Assembly: GCA_015680685.1 (NCBI GenBank)
Contig: MNCI01006004.1
Coordinates: forward strand, 45,971-109,970
Source of the DNA: Gnetum montanum
Taxonomy: Eukaryota > Streptophyta > Gnetopsida > Gnetales > Gnetaceae
DNA: 64,000 nt
Reading direction: 5' to 3'
The notes under the pieces are model-generated. The model was not told the origin of the DNA. It worked only from the letters and a program-made list of their open reading frames with translations, and searched no databases. A program made the translations under genes and the position numbers. Numbering within the stretch: position 1 is the first letter of the stretch; each line of letters starts with the position of its first letter. This document shows, piece by piece, positions 1 through 11,159 of this stretch.

Positions 1-320
1 CAAGGTGTGAACGGTAAGTGGGAACGGATGCTGATGCTAGGTTAATTTAGACTTAGTTCATTAGTTAGAGTTAGTAATTAGTCTCTTCAACCCTTCACCT
101 CACTAGCATAGGAGATAAAACTAGAAAAGACATAAAAATCATATACCTCAAACTTACTTAACCATACATCGTGACAAATACAAGTCTAGGAAGACAACGA
201 ATAATTAACCTTAAGTGTTCTATGAGGCGTGCAGGCACTTAGTCTACGGAGTTCGACCAGATCGCGCGTGTTACACTCATATTCGTATGGTTGAGTGTAG
301 GGGTACCTCGCCACTCATCA
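1..320 (+). mobile_element. 3' end of a Ty3/gypsy LTR (truncated by window edge)
   Basis: The last ~120 bases, with ATTCGTATGGTTGAGTGTAG and the terminal CGCCACTCATCA, match the 3' ends of the LTRs at 5317-6195 and 33414-34200. No primer-binding site follows position 320, so this is the right end of a solo LTR or of a 3' LTR. The left end lies outside the window. Confidence 0.75.
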
Positions 321-3300
321 ATGGGCTAAGATGAAGTCTTATGCATGTTTTGGTCAATTTTAGAGTTGAGTGTTATTACTTTCAATTCCTCATTTTGGAG
401 GTCATATGTATTCCAATGTATGGGCCTAAGTTGTATTCATTACTTTATTATACGATAGTCACTCCACCACTAGCTTCATATTCTTGTGATGTCTTGATGT
501 TTAGATGTTATATTTTGATTAAGCTTAGGTTGGCTGTGACTTGGATGCATTGTTGCAATAGAAGCTAGCACCTCTGGATGCTATTTGGATTCTAATTTCA
601 ACTTTATTGATCACTTTATTCATGTTAGAAAAGGGATATGTAAAAAAAAAAAAAAGTTAGAGTGAAAGCTATGAATATATGCATCTTGAAGTTATCTAAC
701 CATTGCAACACTTTAGTACAATATAATTACATCGTAGCATATCTTAAAACTAAACTTAGATCAAATAATGAGCTTGTGAAAAAGGGTTGCTATATCACTC
801 TTCCAAAAAAATCCACCACAAGAAAGACCAAAAAAGACATGGGAAAAAATGGTTGAAGATAATATGAAGAAATTGTAAATAAACAAAGATCTAGCTTTAA
901 TATCGCATTTAAGGTTATGATGTATAATAGAAAATAAAAAGAGTAAGCATTCAAAATCATGCCAATCTGGCAACTTTGAGTTGTAGAACAATACATCGAG
1001 TCAATACATCATATGCATGTTTATAAAACCATAGAACCTCTATAAACATATATATGTAGAAAATAACACTTAACACCTCTTAACCTAGGCTTAGGATAGA
1101 AAGGTATTGCTCAGATAAATTAAATTGTAATATAATAAAAATTGATAAGATGATAAGAAAATTAGCAAGCAAAGTAGTAGACATCCTCATAACAAATGCA
1201 AAGGGGAAAAAGGAATAAATTAAATATAGAATTGTAATGCCAATATTTCCTTGTGTACAAAACTAACTTGTTCACTAGATAATAATAGCTTGTTGCCCCT
1301 AATGCCAAAACTTAAAATAACCAGGACATTAATATAAATAAGATAGTATTCAAGCTTACATCAAGGCTTTGAGCCACCATTGATCCAAAATAACATCCAA
1401 TAATAAATTTTTTATTAATATTCCAAATTCCAAACTTAAATAAAATTAAAAAATAAAGGTGAAATTACACCAAAGATAGGCAAGTATAAAATATACACAT
1501 GCCAACCAAAGGGTAATACCAATATAACAATACCAACTAAACATTGTAGCTTAGAAATTACACAAATTTCAAACTTAAATAAATAAAATAAAATAAGCAT
1601 AAAATCTAGTCTATGCATCAATTTCTCCAACTACTCTTCACTAACACATGTTTTACCTAGAAGGTAAAAACAAAGGGAAAAGTTAGTCCACATGAATAAA
1701 CAAGAAAAATTAATTATCAATACTCCATTAAGGGTTTTGGATCTAAGCATCAGTTAGCTAAATAGCATAGAAGCTACTACATCAAAAAATGTTGGCACTA
1801 AACACATGCAAATATCAAATCACCAAATAAAGAGCATTGCATGGCCAAAATATCTAAACTATAATTCCACCACCATCCAACCCTAAATTTGTGAAATCTA
1901 GCATCAAATTCTTAGCTTTAGAATATCAAAAATTGAAATATTTACTCATTATTCATGATAAGATTTTTTGAATCAAACCAAATAGAAACGTGCCTACATG
2001 ACTTATGTATTATTTCTTATTTTTGGTGCCAAGGTCAACTAGGTGCAACCTCAATTTCTATCATTCACTAGGAGAAGATCCCTCTTCACAGAGCATGGTT
2101 AAAGACCATGAGCCATGGACTTTACTATTGCATATAACAAAAGGTTGCAAAACGTCTCGGGACTTCTTTAAAACCAACTAGACACTCTCTTTGTGCTAAC
2201 TCCACCCAAAATAAAAAGGGAATTACTATGAGATTTCCCATGCATAAGAATCATCAAATAGAAAATTGTTAATAATGAATATGTAAAAGTAAACCAAATC
2301 TAGAGTGGTGGGGAAATGTAATTGAAAAAAGATACTAGTCAAGAATGGTCTACCTCATTAAACATGGGACCAAATCAATTAACGTTGAGATGATAACCCA
2401 TTAAACAAGAATTCCAAATCCTCAAGGATTTTAGTTGTGATTTCTCCTTATTTACTCTCAAATTTGATATGTCAGAATTACATTTTAGACATCAAAACTT
2501 AGTGTCCATAACCCTAACAATAAAAAGGAACCTTTCCTACATACATTTCTCATACTAGTATTTCTATATGCAATGTTGTAACTTATGTTGCAACATCTTT
2601 TCTAGGTTTCAACAAAAGTTGAGATGATTGTACGGTTGTCAAAAAGCACATCATGATTCATGCAAGCATTAAAGAGATTTTTGCCTTCTAAACACAAGCC
2701 ACTAGAGGACAAATCATGCTTGAAAATCTTAAAATGAGCTAGAAACCCTAGACATTTGGTAGATAGTAATGAAATCTAAATTATGTTAAAATGGAATAAA
2801 ATTCATAATGACATTTAGACATGATAATAAAAACATAGACCCAAATCTAAATTCTAGAAATTCATTTTGTCAAACATATGCTACCAAGATGGAATGTAAA
2901 ATAACCAAATAGATCTAAAACCTAAAAATGAACATTGTAATAAATTTTTCTACTTAATTTGAAATATTACTATAAAAACCCTCATGTGGTAGAGATCTTC
3001 TAAATAGGCTCAAATCCTAAGTAGAGGCAACAAGTTAATCATTGAATCCTAATGAGATATAAAATAGAAACTTAGAAAGGAAAGCACTTACATAGATCTC
3101 AAAGGTTACGTAGACTTGGTTATGGCTATTTTCCTATTCAGTAAGGTTTCCCTCTCGCTCAATCTCCCAAATGTTAGTAAAGTAAATGAATGATCTTTAA
3201 TGAAAGGGTTATAACATATTTATATTCATAAGAGCATGCTAGGATCTAACCAATGAGTGATTACTAATAGGTACTAAAACCCTAAAGAAAATGCATGTAG

Positions 3301-3568
3301 CCCAAATATAAAATTAAAATATAAATTTTATTTCTAAAAATGGATCTAATTCCCAATGTTGGTCCTCCCAAGTTCATCTAAGTATTGCTTAGCAAGCTAT
3401 ATAAAAAACACACATGTTAACCAACGTCTAGGGCTTAAACCTAGTTATAACCATCTATAGGGTTACTATACTTCCTACCATCTTAGGAAATGAAATATAA
3501 AGTATATTAATTAATTACTAAATTAGTACAAGAATATGTCATACATATAACAATTAAGGGATACCACA
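321..3568. other. AT-rich intergenic DNA, no gene recognised
   Basis: All open frames are below about 80 codons, overlap on both strands and resemble no protein I know. A short A-run at 641-654 is the only simple sequence. Probably decayed repeat DNA. Confidence 0.5.
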
Positions 3569-4048
3569 TGTCCAATGTAGAATCTCATTTGCTAATGATC
3601 TATCTAATAGCAGATACCTGATTACTTAAAACTCTAACAAAGGGGTTAGTACAATGAGGTGTAAACCTCATGGTAAGTCTCTTAATTTGAAAGCTCCAAG
3701 TCATGGGTTCAATTATGGTGGGCAATGCTAAGTTATAATGTTCTAATTGCACTATATATTTTTGGGTGTATCTATATTACAATTATTTTGTGGTTCTAGC
3801 ATCCCTAACAAAGGGCCTAGTGCACATAAGCTAAAAATAAAATAATTGAAATATAAAATATACATTATAAAACTAATTATAAGGCACATAGCTCAATCAT
3901 GTAAATATACCCAAAATACAGCTTGCAAGCATGGCATACCAAGGTAAAAGTTACAAACATGAGGCATAGGCTAGTTAAACAACACATTAAACGTTCAAAC
4001 CATAAGACATACTAATAAGGAAGATGCATCTAAAACCAAGATGTTACA
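3569..4048. repeat. Dispersed repeat, copy A (possible solo LTR), split by a SINE
   Basis: Blocks around TCCAATGTAGAATC, GATTACTTAAAACT, GGTTAGTAC, CATAGGCTAGT and CATAAGACAT recur in the same order at 62644-62950. The segment starts TG and ends CA (ATGTTACA), which would fit an LTR, but no target-site duplication was established. A SINE sits inside at 3654-3804. Confidence 0.5.
3654..3804 (+). mobile_element. tRNA-derived SINE, copy 1
   Basis: A 151-bp insertion flanked by a 20-bp imperfect target-site duplication (3634-3653 and 3805-3824, 17 of 20 identical, CTAACAAAGGG core). Near the 5' end, AAACCTCATGGTA resembles a pol III A box; about 35 bases on, GGGTTCAATTATG resembles a B box. It aligns end to end with the copy at 4156-4307. 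The related repeat at 62644-62950 lacks it. There is no acceptor-stem pairing, so this is not a tRNA gene. Confidence 0.65.
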
Positions 4049-4155
4049 TAAGAGATGACATAAAGATTTATCAAACTCTACTTGCACTATCATGCCCTCT
4101 AGCACTACTTGAAAAAAAAAAGAGGATATTAGTTTAAAGTATAGGTACACATAAC

Positions 4156-4307
4156 AATGAGGTGTTAGCCTAATGGTATGGTTCTTAGCTTGGTAACCCT
4201 AGGTCATAGGTTCGATTCTACTAGGTAGCACTCAGTTATAAACTTCTATAAATCTTAGGGTATACCAAAACATGCGTCCTGCAACACAACCCACCCCGTG
4301 CCCTTCC
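4156..4307 (+). mobile_element. tRNA-derived SINE, copy 2
   Basis: About 152 bp, same length and 5' start (AATGAGGTGT) as the copy at 3654. The A box is TAGCCTAATGGTA and the B box GGTTCGATTC, both closer to pol III consensus than in copy 1. Flanks AAAGTATAGGTACAC (from 4136) and AAAGTAGAGGTACAC (from 4308) are an independent target-site duplication. The 3' part diverges from copy 1 and ends without a poly(A) tail. Confidence 0.65.
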
Positions 4308-4325
4308 AAAGTAGAGGTACACTAC

Positions 4326-5316
4326 ATACACCTCTTGATTGACTCAAGGATAGTCCTAGAGCTAGGCATCAATACATGGGTAGTGTCTTGTTAGCTTGTT
4401 AGTCAATCAAGCATATGCAAATCTTGATTATAAAAAATGACAATTGAAAAAGTATAACATATCCTCCATGAGCGAACCTACAGCTTAGGGAGCTTGCAAG
4501 ACAACCTACCATCATCGTTAGAGATCATTAATAACTAGCACCCCAAACTCAGTGTAAATCATGTTATAATACTTCTCTTAGAATGTGTTGTACTCACATG
4601 CCTATTTATTTATTAGTTTTGCATCCCATATATCCATCTATAAGAGTTTGAACCTACAAGACTCAACCTAGTGCCTTGAGTAAATTTCCAACTCATGGAT
4701 TCTATATTGGTGTTAACAAAATGTACCTACTGAATTGCTATCCATCTAAAGACATGTCATGCCAGAGATTATATTTGAAAATTCTTTCTCTTATTTGGGT
4801 TAGGGCTTGACATATAAGAGGCATGTTACTACAACACAACGAGGGCAAATCCAATTGCAACTTTAGGACTTCCAACAACTTACCAACCTCATTCTTGGTG
4901 TTAGCTTCAAAAATAAAAAATCAAAATACAATTATCCCTTACAAGTGAGCAATCAACTCTTGAGGAAAGAAACATCTTAATTAAAAGATCAACTTAGTCA
5001 TAATATAAAATATGATCCAATGTAAGCATAGCAAATAAGACACATAGGTGGTGGTAGGCTATTGAATCACATCAACCATCTTGAGTGATTTAATAACCTA
5101 GGTATAGTAGGAAACATAGTTCTATCCATTAGCATGAGTAACCCAAGAACTCCCATGTCACTGTTTAAACACCAATACATGTATTCTATTGAACTTTCTT
5201 TCTCTATGTTTAAACCAACAAGACATCTTTAAGGGAAATTAATACATCATACCTTTTGACCCATGTTTGATAAAATAAGACTCTTATTGGGTTTATATCT
5301 CCTAATGCATGCTTTT
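4326..5316. other. Intergenic DNA, no gene recognised
   Basis: No coding or RNA feature seen between SINE copy 2 and the LTR at 5317. Confidence 0.45.
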
Positions 5317-6195
5317 TGATGAATCATGGTTTTCGGGGACTACGTATACTAGGCCCCGTATACGTGGCCCCATATATTAGGCCCCGTATACTAAGCCCAC
5401 TACGTATACTAGGCCCCGTATATGCAGCCCCCTTTACCCAACATCTATTCTAGCCTATAAATAAGTGGCCCTCCGCCACGCCTAGGCATCTTTTGGGTTA
5501 ATTGTAGGGAGGTTCTTGCAGTTTGTTTTCGTAGGAGTTAGAATATTTTCCCAAGTGCATGCCCGTAGTGTGATGCTTGTAATTGTATAGAACCTTTATT
5601 CGAGTGTGACGTACTTGGACACGCACATGATCAGCAATAAAGATTGAGATTACTTCATCATTGCAGCATTCACTTAGTTTTAATTATTTAATTGTTATTG
5701 TTATTTATTGTTTTCTTAGTTTATATTTCTTTATCATCATTTACTATTCTTGTTGTTAAACACAGAGTGAGTACGACTTAATCACAAGCATTTAAGTGTG
5801 ACTACTTGGTAACCCAGTAGCGTACCTAGGATCTACGCTTGGTAATCCCAATAGTAGTCACGCACGAGGTCTAAGATGTGTGCGGATGATTAAGGGACGA
5901 ATGCTCATCGCACTTAGGCTAGCTTAGACTTCATTTTCTATTGCTTATTAGTTTAATTAAGATTATTTTCCATTGTCTCTAGGAGTAGCACTAGTTTAGG
6001 ATCATATCATACGCCTCACTCTCGACTAAACCATACGTGACAAAGCAAATACTAGTCCAGGTGGGAAGACAGCAAACTACGATCAACGTGTAACTATCTA
6101 GATACCACAACTAGCCTATCCACCGAGTTCAACCGGATCATGCGTGAACGCTCATATTCGTATGGTTAAGTGTAGGGGTACCTCGCCACTCATCA
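5317..6195 (+). mobile_element. 5' LTR of a Ty3/gypsy element (Athila-like family)
   Basis: Starts TGATGA and ends CACTCATCA, followed at once by a primer-binding site, which marks it as a 5' LTR. U3 holds a GC-rich array (5340-5431) of GTATAC and GGCCCC modules with a 60-bp period, then a TATA box CTATAAATA (5455-5463). A TTTATTCGAGTGTGACGTAC block and AATAAAGAT recur in the other LTRs of the family. The left boundary is the first TGATGA and could be a few bases off. Confidence 0.8.
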
Positions 6196-6196
6196 T

Positions 6197-6217
6197 TGGC
6201 GCCATTGTCGGGGATGG
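6197..6217 (+). other. Primer-binding site (tRNA-Asp type)
   Basis: TGGCGCCATTGTCGGGGAT, one base after the LTR, is complementary to the 3' end of plant tRNA-Asp with two transition mismatches. Athila-type elements characteristically use this primer. Confidence 0.8.
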
Positions 6218-6339
6218 TGCTAGTTATCTAGATTAGTTATATCATACAAGGTCGCTGTATAGGAATTAACGATATATCTTTTCGAAAGAAATAATTATTA
6301 AAAAAAGTCACATATAAATTCACACACAATTTAACAACC

Positions 6340-8220
6340 ATGTCTATCCTACAAGACTATAATAATGCCACATCTAGTGAGGCAATTCATTGGAGAACCA
6401 ACGAATACTATGATAATGAAGATTGGAGTACGCAACCCGAAGTGGGGGTTTCTTATAAACATAAACAAAGACAACATCGTCCCAACGCACAAAAGCATAA
6501 CATACCTGGTGACGATGAACCCTACTGGCCACTACAAGCTTAACGGAAATACAAGAGGCTGTTCGAATAGCCCGCAGGCATCGTAAGGAAAGTTGTCTAC
6601 TCGTGCTTGATTTAAATAACTTTTCCAAGTTTTCAGGAGGCTATGATTCAGATCCGCAACAACATTTACAAGCCTTCTATGCCTGTACATGGAACAATAT
6701 TGATAATGGGTGGCAAAAACTTAAGCTCTTTCCTCTGACACTCGTGGGCTAAGCAAAAGTATGGCATAGGTCATTAAAACCAAAATTAATTCGATGTTGG
6801 CCAACAATGGTAGAACTTTTCAATGAAAGATATCAAACCTATGCGAGAGTGTCAGCCTTGAGGAGACAAATCCAAGAATGGAAACAAGCACAACATGAAC
6901 CCTTGGACATGGCCTTAGAAAGATATTATGCACTGTTAAATAACTGCCTAGGCCATGGGTTCTCCAAAGAGAGGCTAATGTATCATATCATAGATGGGCT
7001 CCGTAATGAAACAAGGGAGACCCTAGGGATGTACGCCCAAGATCAACTATATGAGCTACGAACCCATCAACTCCAAGAGCTTATTAAGCGGATAGCGAAC
7101 GAAGAAGGAGAAATAGCCAAATGGGAGAATGTTGAAAGTTCTCAACAGGACCAAAATCTTAACTCAACAAGGGTCCATGATCATGAAGAGGAGAAATCAA
7201 CTCACGTTGAGGAGGTGGAATCATCTTTGCCAATACTACAATCACTAGATGAAATTGAGGCAAAGATCAATAAGATGACGAACTGGGTACATGAAAGATG
7301 TGGAGAATATGCCAACATTATTAGAGGAAAAACTATGCCAAATCGAGAAATAGGATAGGACACCATGTGAAAATCAAAACAAAGGGTTGAAGAGAATAAG
7401 GATAAGAACTCAATTGCCAATCATACGTATCAATGTAATATTTGCTTGTACGATCACCCCAAAGGTCAATGTCCAATCTTGTCACATTTACATGAGCATT
7501 AGGGAGGAACGTTACATCCAGAGTTCGTACAAACATACTGTGTCCAACCATAGTGGCAAAAACCTCAGTCGTGGGGGAGGCCACCGCCAACTGGACCATA
7601 CCCTTCGTATGTCTCAGCACCAAATGCTTATTATGTTCAACACCCTGTTTCTCCAACAAGATCAGCATCCTCTACCTCACCTCATCGTTATCATTCTCCC
7701 GAGTACTATCCATCCATGTCCTCTCCAACAAAAGCACCACCTCATGTGCCTTACACTTTTCCTCAATCTTAATATTCTCATACTTCATCCCCTTCTACAT
7801 CACTGCTAGCTATGCCTGAAGATTTTGCACCACAGCACCAACCTGCAAACGCTACTTGTGCTGCTACTATCAATAGCAGTGGAGGTCCTTTACAACATCG
7901 AAGGTGTCCCTTCTTTAGACATGACTGTCGAAAGGGACATCATAGTTCAGAAACCACTGCACCCGCCAACTTAGCACAAATCCAACATTGTGGTGCATCT
8001 TCCTCTTCGAACCCAACGCCTCATGCTACCTTATCAAGGCCACCACTCAATACTCCAACAACCATGGGGCCCAATGAATATTGTCACATGGGGAGACATG
8101 TTGATCCTTGCATACCATCTTACGGTCACAAGTACCATAGTGGGTCAACTCCTTATAAATTAACCACATCTTATAACTTGCCCCACTATGTCAACTCTAA
8201 TCAAGTGTGTGAACCCTAAT
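6340..8220 (+). pseudogene. Ty3/gypsy gag, broken; element lacks pol and 3' LTR
   Basis: In one frame from 6630, DSDPQQHLQAFYAC, LKLFPLTLVG, AKVWHRSLKP and the 6807-7358 open frame give the retrotransposon gag domain, including the HGFSKERLMYHIIDGL block. A stop sits between LVG and AKVW. Downstream a zinc-knuckle-like CNICLYDHPKGQC (near 7435) is followed by a Pro/Ser/His-rich stretch to a stop at 8218, with further frame changes. No protease, RT, integrase or 3' LTR follows before the ABCB promoter region, so this is a truncated or gag-only copy. The zinc knuckle closely matches that of the minus-strand element near 48260. Confidence 0.75.
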
Positions 8221-9303
8221 AGGGTAAGTATGAATATTTTCAATATGTAAGGATCCCCACCTTCCATTTATTAATTCTAGCCATGCTCAACCGTTTAGTT
8301 ATGGGAGGTATACTCCATTCTAACAACACATAATTAATAAATGTTTTTTTGTTTCTTTCATTTTTCAACTTTTTGTTTTCCAATTTTTTACCTTTTAATT
8401 TATTGTTTTATCCTTCTATCTTTTTATGAGTAATCTCCTCTTTTAAACATATATAATCATATTAGAATTTTATAACTTAGTATTTTCTATCAATTGAACC
8501 CATAACTTGAAATTTCAAAATAAAAAATCTCAGCGCATGACGAAGATATAGCTAATTACACCTACTTTGCAGTTCCCCTCCAACCTGTTTTATACCTCAA
8601 AAGAGTTTGACCTTGTGTGGAGATTGATGATGACTTTTGCAGGATGATCATGAGAAATAAACTAAATTCGCTACATGCAATGGCACGATCAAGGGGTGTC
8701 ATGATTAGGCAGCCAGCCAATAACAGGGTCATAAACGCAACCCAAATCAGCCTTCCTCTTAAATCTCCATCAAGTCAAGCCATGCCATGCCATGCCAACA
8801 CGATACCCATCTAAACACGACATTCCACGCTTATCATCATCCATGCATGTGCATGTGCATGTGCTGTTAATAGTAATAATCATAATCATCATCATCATCC
8901 GGTCATGTGTAATGTGAGAGTGCGCTAGCGTCCAAATGGGTGGGTCCCTGCCATGCTAAAACTCGTTTAAAACTTTTTTAAGAAAAACCAATCCCATTCA
9001 AAAAACATACCGCTACCATAAGAGCCCTCCCAAAACCAACCATACGCTGATTCGAAACTATCTTAAATTAGCAAGGGTGCTTTATTCTAAAAATAAAAGG
9101 GGCGAAAAAAAAAAAAAACACAATCGTTTAAACCAGCGATTCCAAACTTGTGCGCTATCTTATGATAAGGATAAAAGAAAAAATTCAAATTCACCGAGTC
9201 GATGCAAGTTTTATCGGGAAAATTAAGCGATTAAACACATAATAAGTGTGTTATGGGAAAGAAGAAACAGGCATGTGCGGAAAAGTATCTTGGGCAATTG
9301 AAA

Positions 9304-9344
9304 CTCTCTCTCTCTCGGCGGCGGCGGCTGGCGGCTGGCGGCTT
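9304..9344. repeat. (CT)n followed by (GGC)n microsatellites
   Basis: A CT run at about 9304-9316 passes into GGC/GGCT triplets. Such C/T- and G/C-rich tracts are common in plant promoters and 5' UTRs. Confidence 0.8.
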
Positions 9345-9382
9345 TGATTTGATCATCTGCTGCGTTCGTTCACTTTGACCCA

Positions 9383-9432
9383 ATGCAAATGCAAATGAAA
9401 ATGAAAAATGAAAATGAAAATGCAGATGCAAA
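9383..9432. repeat. Imperfect ATGMAA hexamer repeat
   Basis: About eight degenerate copies of ATGCAA/ATGAAA in tandem. They produce the short Met/Gln/Lys/Asn open frame here, which is not a gene. Confidence 0.75.
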
Positions 9433-9843
9433 TTCACTCTTGATTTGCTTCTCGTCGCTTCTGATACTGGGCATTTTCATTTTATCATCTTCAATGTTAT
9501 GTTTGGGTTTCTTGTTTTCAATATTGGAGCTTCCCATTGCAGGAACAGGAGCAGTTAAAAAAAAAATCTAAAAGAATTGCTGTGGTTCGTTCCTTGCTAC
9601 TGTAATTGTTGTTAGAAGGCCCTGTGTTTTTTCTCTCGCTCTTGCTCATAGTACAGTACTTCTAGAAGATCCATTGGCCAGTAGCCCATAGCATACAGCT
9701 AAAGCTTTGGTAACTTTGGCTGCCACCTCATCATCTATTCTGTTCGGTATGTACGTATGGATTTTCAAAAATAAAAATTTTCGAGGTTTCTGCCTTTCAC
9801 TCTGCCTCTGTGTGTCTAGGTTTTGATTAGTTTAATCCAGAGA

Positions 9844-9867
9844 AGAGAGAGAGAGAGAGAGAGCGAG
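9844..9867. repeat. (GA)n microsatellite
   Basis: An almost pure GA run upstream of the ABCB start; GA tracts are frequent near plant transcription starts. Confidence 0.8.
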
Positions 9868-10784
9868 AAGCGTTGTGGTTCTGTAAGTCGTCGTCAATTT
9901 CCATTTTGCATGCTTCTGCTGCGGCTCATAGCGATGGATTGGATTTCGATGCTTGTGCGGTGTGTGAGGTTAGCAGTAGCAGTGACATAGTCTCCGGAGG
10001 GAGGCGTATTTTGTTGAATGGTATATAAAAAACTCGGCCTTTTTCTTTTGCGCGCGGACGGGGTTGCAGCAGCAATAGGAATTGCAATTGCAACTGCAAT
10101 TGCGATTAATTGGAATTTTGTTCGTTGTTTCTGTGACGCTGCTGTGGCCCTTGTTTTACGACCTTGTGTTGTGGTGCTGCTCGCCTCGTCTGTGTCTGTG
10201 GAAAAGCCTCTTACGGCTGCTCATCAAGCATCGTTTGTTTTCGGGCCACAATTGATTGCGTTATATTATCATCTAGGGTTTCTCCACCTGCGCAGTACGA
10301 AACGCTTCGCTGAATTCCGAAGATTTCAAAAGCTTCTCTCTTTGGATTCTGAAAATTTCGAAAGTTGTTCTCCTTTGATCCGGGCCGAAAAGAGAGTGTG
10401 CTTGGAAAGGTCATCGTCGGCAACATCAGCTACTGTAGAAGAAGAAGAAGAAGAAGAGAGTAGAAGAAATTGTTCATGTGTTGATGATCTATGGAAGAAG
10501 CAAAACGCCGTTCATGTTCCTGGCATACTTGGATGAGCAGTTCTGCGGCATGGTCTAGGGAAGGCAGACAGGACAGAATTTTTCTTTCGTGCTGCTCGAG
10601 TTGTCTGCTGCCGCCGCCACAGGGTTTTGGTAAAGTTTACTGCCATTAAGGAGTGTCGAGAATTTTGATCCGTGGCGGTTTCTTCTCGGATTGTGCAAGT
10701 TTAGAGCTTTGCTGCTGGAACTGCTGTTTGGTTGCGGTTGCGATTGTGCTTTCGGTTTGGTGCGCATTAGAAGAAGACAAGGCA

Positions 10785-11159
10785 ATGATGATTTCGAGAG
10801 GTTTGTTCGGATGGTCGCCTCCGCATATTCAGCCTCTGACGCCTGTTTCGGAGGTGTCAGAGCCGCCGGAGTCGCCTTCGCCGTATTTGGAGCCGAGCAC
10901 GGAGACGATGCAGATGGAGGAAGATGGCGCCATGGAAGAGGCGGAGGAGATGGAGCCTCCACCGGCCGCCGTGCCCTTCATGCGACTATTCGCTTGTGCC
11001 GATTGCTTCGACTGGTTTTTGATGATCGTCGGATCTGTGGCCGCTGTTGCACATGGCGCTGCACTGGTCATATACTTGCACTTCTTCGGGAAGGTTATCA
11101 ATTTGATCAAATCTGAAGGCATACTCAAGGGAGATCGTCTGAACGATGAATTTAGAAAG
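10785..11159 (+). CDS. ABCB20: ABCB exon 1: N-terminus and TM1
   Basis: Residues 1-125. Acidic, Pro/Glu-rich cytosolic N-terminus, then the first membrane segment (WFLMIVGSVAAVAHG). Ends on a full codon before GTCTGT; reading through the donor gives a short tail and stop at 11225, as expected of an intron. Confidence 0.9.

Larger units (their letters stand above)
8221..10784 (+). promoter_or_regulatory. 5' flank, probable promoter and 5' UTR of the ABCB gene
   Basis: From about 8850 the sequence is richer in G+C than the surrounding repeats and carries several microsatellites. A TATA-like TATATAAAA lies near 10021; if used, the leader would be about 730 nt with several upstream ATGs. This is inference: the transcription start cannot be fixed here. 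The 10018-10536 open frame (172 codons, no recognisable domain, (GAA)n run near 10440) is more likely leader sequence than a gene. Confidence 0.4.

Noticed and set aside
4156-4230. Possible tRNA gene (A and B boxes present)
   Set aside because: No seven-base acceptor stem and no convincing anticodon arm; flanking duplications and a second copy show it is a SINE.
5340-5431. Short spaced repeats resembling a CRISPR array
   Set aside because: Nuclear plant DNA; the units are palindromic U3 modules with no unique spacers, directly upstream of an LTR TATA box.
7387-7819. Separate + strand ORFs after gag
   Set aside because: They are frame-shifted reads of the Pro/Ser/His-rich gag tail, not independent genes.
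10018-10536. 172-codon ORF upstream of the ABCB gene
   Set aside because: Composition reflects simple repeats (GAA, CAATTG words), it has no recognisable domain, and it lies in the likely leader.
10653-10784. Upstream extension of the ABCB reading frame
   Set aside because: The extension begins at GTG, has no ATG between the stop at 10647 and 10785, and lacks similarity to family N-termini; the conserved MM-SRGLFGW start fixes 10785.
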